Under the pieces are notes generated by a model. That model had not been told where the DNA came from. It made no database searches and worked only from the letters and a program-made list of their open reading frames with translations. Position numbers and translations under genes: made by a program. From positions 1 through 9,271 of the forward strand of contig UQZF01000109.1 in assembly GCA_900545455.1 (NCBI GenBank): a stretch of 9,271 nucleotides of DNA, in the 5' to 3' direction. This DNA is from an uncultured Eubacteriales bacterium (GTDB lineage: Bacteria > Bacillota > Clostridia > Lachnospirales > Lachnospiraceae). This document shows positions 5,910 through 9,271 of this stretch, piece after piece (within the stretch, counting starts at the first letter, position 1; every line of letters begins with the position of its first letter).

Positions 5910-7733
5910 TTACTTCTTCTTCTTAACTGCTACAACCACGATTGCTGCAACAACTACTACCGCTGCAACGATTGCGATGATAACACCCACGGATACACCA
6001 CCCTGGGATGCCTCAGTGCTTGCTGTTGTAGTCGCCTCGTTTGCTGCCTTTGTTGTCTCTGCAGCCTGAGTTGTCTCTGTTGCCGATGTGTCACCGCTTG
6101 GAACTGCATCAGGGTTATCGTAAGCAAAACCGGATACCGTGAACGTAACCTCTATATCCATACCTGCGGATAATGTATATGCGAACTCATTCTCGCCGTT
6201 GAAAGCGTCGTTGTATGTATTGATGAGGAGAGTCTTTATATAATCCTTGGTATCAGGATCCTGATATGACTCCTCGAAATCATATACCTTCTTGCCGCCC
6301 ATCTTAACCGTGATGTCTGTAATCTTTACATCGCTGTCAAGAGGAATATCTGTTGAAAGGAATAAGAGGTTAAGTGTCTCTGCATCATCTGCAAAATCAA
6401 CACCTGTAAGTGATACTGTGTATGTACCGTTTCCCTTGATTACGGCATCTGTGATTGTTCCTGTCCTTACGACCTCATCGTTGCCGTTCCAGCCTGTAAT
6501 CTGGTCGAACTCAGGAGTTCCGAGACCGTAGTTGTCATTCCAGGCATTACGGAATGAATAAGCTGCTGTCTGAACGCCGAAGTATACGTTGTATTCACCG
6601 TTAGCATCAAATTCACCATTGCCGCCTGCAGCTTCACCTGCCTCAGCGTTCTTGCCGTAATCGGATACTGTAAATGTAACCTCTACAGACTGAACACCTG
6701 CAAGGTCATCTGCTGTCCAGAGACATGCTGTAGCATCCATAAGATTGCCGTCTGCGATACGCTGGTCAAGATGACTGTCATCTCCAGCTGTTGCCGTATC
6801 ATCAGGAGCGTTCCACTCATTGTAAAGGTTAACTCTTGTATCTACTCCTGCGCCATCTGCCGAACATGTGTAGCTAGGTCCCTGAAGTGTAATCTCCTCA
6901 CCGTTAAGCTTAATGCTGTCGATTGTGAGTACACATGCTGTACCGAGAAGTGCCTCGCCGTTAGGAACAACAAGTGCATTGTACTGTGCAAGGTCCTGTG
7001 CCTCTGCTGCGTTCATGGATACAGTGTATGTACCGTTGCCTGTGATTGTCGCATCAACGTACTCAGCCTCGTACTCGCCCCAGCTCTCATTGTTGATTAC
7101 AAGGTGTGCGACTGCCTCTGTTGCCGCGTCAGAGTTGTCTGCTGCCTCAGCAGGACCGCCTGCTGTTCCGAAGCCTGATACAGTGAAGTTGACAACGATT
7201 GATGTAACGCCTGTAAGCTGGTCTGCTGTCCAGAGACATGCTGTGGCATCTGCCACATTTCCCTCTGCCACACGGCAGTCAGCGTGCTTGTCATCGCCTG
7301 CTGTTGCAGTTGCATCCGGTGTATTCCACTCGTTGTAAAGGTTAACTCTTGTTGTAACACCCGAGCCGTCTGCCGAACATGTGTAGCTTGAACCCTGAAG
7401 TTCAATCTCTTTTCCGTTAAGCTCAATGGAATCCACGGTAAGAACCGCACCTGTTCCGAGAACCTCCTCGCCGTTGACAACCTCAAGTGCGTTGAACTGT
7501 GCAAGGTTCTGTGCCTCTGTTGCCGTCATTGATACTGTGTAGGAGCCGTCTCCCGTGATCTCTGCATTAACCCACTCAGCGTCGAACGGCTGCCAGTCTG
7601 AATTGTTAATGTTTAAGTATGCTGTTCCGTCAGGAAGTGCCGATGAATCCTGTGCAGCAAGCACCGGAACCGCATTTGAAAGTACAAGTGTTCCGGCAAT
7701 GAGACTTGCCAATACTTTTTTGAACTTTCTCAT
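5910..7733 (-). CDS. Membrane-anchored surface protein with tandem beta-rich repeats
   Basis: A 607-residue exported protein. Residues 1-28 are a signal peptide (MRKFKKVLAS, hydrophobic core, VLAAQ cleavage region). Two repeats of exactly 152 residues, 38-189 and 209-360, align without gaps at about 69% identity by hand count; both contain ITGxGxYTVSM, YTCSADG, RVNLYNEWN and DATACLWTAD and end in FTVSxxG. A third, divergent unit (about 380-537) keeps the frame of the first two: KGNGTYTVSL, LLINTYND, then VTFTVSGF. A Thr/Ala/Glu-rich linker (about 545-578), a 24-residue hydrophobic segment and KKKK anchor the C terminus in the membrane; there is no LPXTG. The alternating pattern suggests beta-sandwich, possibly carbohydrate-binding, modules; this is inference and no catalytic motif is seen. 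The start is the ATG at 7733 with AAGGAGG before it. An upstream in-frame ATG at 7829 has no such site and would put 32 residues in front of the signal peptide. Confidence 0.85.
   Translation of the reverse strand: MRKFKKVLASLIAGTLVLSNAVPVLAAQDSSALPDGTAYLNINNSDWQPFDAEWVNAEITGDGSYTVSMTATEAQNLAQFNALEVVNGEEVLGTGAVLTVDSIELNGKEIELQGSSYTCSADGSGVTTRVNLYNEWNTPDATATAGDDKHADCRVAEGNVADATACLWTADQLTGVTSIVVNFTVSGFGTAGGPAEAADNSDAATEAVAHLVINNESWGEYEAEYVDATITGNGTYTVSMNAAEAQDLAQYNALVVPNGEALLGTACVLTIDSIKLNGEEITLQGPSYTCSADGAGVDTRVNLYNEWNAPDDTATAGDDSHLDQRIADGNLMDATACLWTADDLAGVQSVEVTFTVSDYGKNAEAGEAAGGNGEFDANGEYNVYFGVQTAAYSFRNAWNDNYGLGTPEFDQITGWNGNDEVVRTGTITDAVIKGNGTYTVSLTGVDFADDAETLNLLFLSTDIPLDSDVKITDITVKMGGKKVYDFEESYQDPDTKDYIKTLLINTYNDAFNGENEFAYTLSAGMDIEVTFTVSGFAYDNPDAVPSGDTSATETTQAAETTKAANEATTTASTEASQGGVSVGVIIAIVAAVVVVAAIVVVAVKKKK
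6654..7109 (-). repeat. Second 152-codon repeat of the surface protein
   Basis: Codes residues 209-360 of the surface protein and is the copy of 7167-7622 displaced by 513 bases. The two differ by substitutions only, with no insertion or deletion. They are joined by an Ala/Gly/Asp-rich linker of 19 residues. Confidence 0.9.
7167..7622 (-). repeat. First 152-codon repeat of the surface protein
   Basis: Codes residues 38-189 of the surface protein, the first of the tandem modules. About 105 of 152 residues match the second module by hand count. Changes are spread along the length, but YTCSADG and TRVNLYNEWN are kept unchanged. Confidence 0.9.
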
Positions 7734-7879
7734 AGATAAAAACCTCCTTAATTTTTTTGCCAAGGATACACGAAACCCACCCTCAGCGTTTGATACAATT
7801 TTATGCCATGGGTGGGAATAAAAAAACATTGTCTTTTTTACATCTTTTACACTCTAATTTTTACTTTTACCATAACTTT
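7734..7879 (-). promoter_or_regulatory. Leader between kinase and surface-protein genes, with an inverted repeat
   Basis: The 146-base spacer is A-rich on the coding strand just after the kinase stop, then holds a perfect 7-bp GC-rich inverted repeat, CCCACCC (7776-7782) and GGGTGGG (7810-7816), around 27 bases. On the minus strand only TTT follows it, so it is at best a weak terminator; it could also be a protein site or leader hairpin. The ribosome binding site AAGGAGG follows nearer the start codon. I see no convincing promoter boxes, so it is open whether the kinase and surface-protein genes share a transcript. Confidence 0.4.
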
Positions 7880-9271
7880 TTACATGCCCTTGGCGGGCTC
7901 ATCGGAATAGCGCGGAAGAATCACCGTGACCTTCGTTCCCTCTCCCTCGGTGCTCTGTATGTCTATGCCGTAGCCCTCCCCGTAGCAAAGCTTGATTCTC
8001 TGGTCAATATTAGCCATTCCTATGCTCGAATGCTTAGATATGCTGTCCTCGCTCATGCTCTTTTTGATGCTCTCGAGCTGATTTTGCGTCATACCATTGC
8101 CGTTGTCCGTCACCTCTATTATAAGACATTTTCCGTCACCCTTAATGGTTCCGTCCACGTTATCCTGTGCTTTCTCCCCCTCATACACATGTATCTGTAT
8201 ATGCCCGGTGCCGTCTACACCCTCCAAGCCGTGGACAACCGCATTCTCGACAATAGGCTGTAAAAGCAGAGGAAGCAGCATATACTTTCCCGTGTCTATG
8301 CCGTCATCGACCGTCAGGCTGTAGTTAACCCTGTCGTCAAACCTGATTTTCTGAATCTTTATGTACGTCTCAATGTGTTCAAGCTCGTTTGCGAGCGTGG
8401 TGTACGTCGTTCCGATATTTACAAGCACATATCGTAGCATTTTGCCGAGGAGCTTGATTCCCGTCGCGACCTCCCTGTCGCCCGCCGTGAACGCCTTCAT
8501 CCTCAGCGTCTCGAGCATATTGTAAAGAAAGTGCGGGTTAATCTGGCTTGCAAGCATCTTAAACTCCATCTCCTGCTGCTCATTCTGAAGCTGTTTTTCG
8601 TTGAGCATCGCTTCATACATTGCCACTTTCTGCTGCTCTATCGTGTCTACCATCACGAGAAGGTCGCCGTACGCCTGCTGTAATTCATAGCTTCCCGAGA
8701 AGCTCTTTAAAATATCGTAGTCCTCGTTGCTCGCCTTGTGCATCTCATCCCGCAGCGTGTTTACCTGGCTCACGAACGAGTGCGAGAACTTTATCATAAA
8801 CACCGCCGGAACCACAAGTGCCACCATTACGGTCGACACGGCAACCAGCAAGGTCTTGATTATGCTCCAGAACGCGTTCTTATCAATCGTCGTTATGTAC
8901 AGATTGCTTCCCGACTGCTTGAGGCTTTGCGAGCTCACCTCGACAAGGCTGTTCACGCCCTCGAACTCCTCCATAAACTTACCCGAATAGTGCTCCGCAT
9001 CGTAATCGACCTCAAACGGCAGCAGGGTTCCGTAATAGCTTCGCCTCGAGCCGTAGAATATCTCCTTGTCCTCAAACGACACAAGCGTTATGTAATCGCT
9101 GTCGCCCAAGCGTCCCTCAAGATAGTTTTCACTTATCTTGATGACCATGACCGTCTCGCAGCTGCTTCCGAGAACCGTTATTTTTCTCACAAGCGCGTAG
9201 CTGTACTCGACATTTTTGTAGGCATTCGGCTCAACAATAAGCTGATAGAACGGGCTGTACTGCCCTATCGC
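7880..9271 (-). CDS. Sensor histidine kinase, YesM family (N terminus cut off)
   Basis: The frame is open to the right edge, giving 463 residues without the true start; the GTG at 9190 is internal, because 27 more in-frame codons precede it with no stop. Residues 1 to about 130 are the end of an extracellular sensing domain of dCache-like kind. A membrane segment follows at about 136-161, then a HAMP-like linker and a coiled coil rich in Gln/Glu (about 205-238). The phosphoacceptor motif QINPHFLYNMLE has its His at residue 247. The ATP-binding domain shows the N box LQPIVENAVVHG, the G1 box TDNGNGM, and the G2 box SIGMANIDQRI near the end. This is the His_kinase/HATPase arrangement of YesM, LytS-like kinases that phosphorylate AraC-type YesN regulators controlling sugar transporters. 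No regulator gene is in view; it may lie upstream, outside the window. Confidence 0.93.
   Translation of the reverse strand, partial: AIGQYSPFYQLIVEPNAYKNVEYSYALVRKITVLGSSCETVMVIKISENYLEGRLGDSDYITLVSFEDKEIFYGSRRSYYGTLLPFEVDYDAEHYSGKFMEEFEGVNSLVEVSSQSLKQSGSNLYITTIDKNAFWSIIKTLLVAVSTVMVALVVPAVFMIKFSHSFVSQVNTLRDEMHKASNEDYDILKSFSGSYELQQAYGDLLVMVDTIEQQKVAMYEAMLNEKQLQNEQQEMEFKMLASQINPHFLYNMLETLRMKAFTAGDREVATGIKLLGKMLRYVLVNIGTTYTTLANELEHIETYIKIQKIRFDDRVNYSLTVDDGIDTGKYMLLPLLLQPIVENAVVHGLEGVDGTGHIQIHVYEGEKAQDNVDGTIKGDGKCLIIEVTDNGNGMTQNQLESIKKSMSEDSISKHSSIGMANIDQRIKLCYGEGYGIDIQSTEGEGTKVTVILPRYSDEPAKGM

Noticed and set aside
6771..7338. Plus-strand frames of 135-141 codons opposite the surface-protein repeats
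   Set aside because: They are antisense shadows of a repetitive, Ala/Thr-rich gene; the Cys/Val-rich translation looks non-coding and no ribosome binding site is present.
7097..7504. A 135-codon minus-strand frame within the surface-protein gene
   Set aside because: It is a frame-shifted reading of the real gene; the gene itself is continuous with a signal peptide, repeats and anchor in one frame.

Overview
The window looks like chromosome of an anaerobic gut or rumen Firmicute, most likely Lachnospiraceae (Roseburia, Butyrivibrio or Eubacterium type). The reasons are a moderate GC content, strong AGGAGG ribosome binding sites, a CUT1 sugar transporter set of LplB/LplC/LipO type with a YesL protein and a YesM-type kinase, and a surface protein ending in a hydrophobic segment plus KKKK. 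This placement is inference. All protein genes lie on the minus strand, so transcription runs from the high to the low coordinates.

Layout in the direction of transcription: (1) 9271-7880, a YesM-family sensor histidine kinase cut by the window edge; (2) 7733-5910, a secreted, membrane-anchored surface protein built of two near-identical 152-residue repeats and a divergent third repeat, closed by a strong intrinsic terminator at 5859-5818; (3) 5909-5045, an 865-bp stretch with no credible protein gene; (4) 5044-851, an operon of two ABC permeases and a lipoprotein sugar-binding protein; (5) three hairpins, the last an intrinsic terminator; (6) 699-79, a YesL/DUF624 membrane protein, translationally coupled to (7) the start of another exported protein that leaves the window at base 1.

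The most interesting part is region 3. It holds two copies of a structured element, each with two adjacent hairpins capped by AUGGAU loops. I recognise this as the TwoAYGGAY RNA motif. The copies are in opposite orientation (one on minus at about 5223-5427, one on plus at about 5533-5734), and their stems differ by compensatory changes while loops and joining bases are kept. Each copy is the centre of a larger palindrome; the left one carries a perfect 32-bp inverted repeat. A shared end motif occurs three times, giving the whole 5173-5811 block the look of a compound, possibly mobile, palindromic element. It sits just upstream of the transporter promoter region.

Functionally, kinase, surface protein, transporter and YesL fit a carbohydrate sensing and uptake locus. 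No ATPase, response regulator or glycoside hydrolase is present in the window, so the sugar cannot be named. As in related CUT1 systems, a shared MsmK-type ATPase encoded elsewhere probably powers the transporter.
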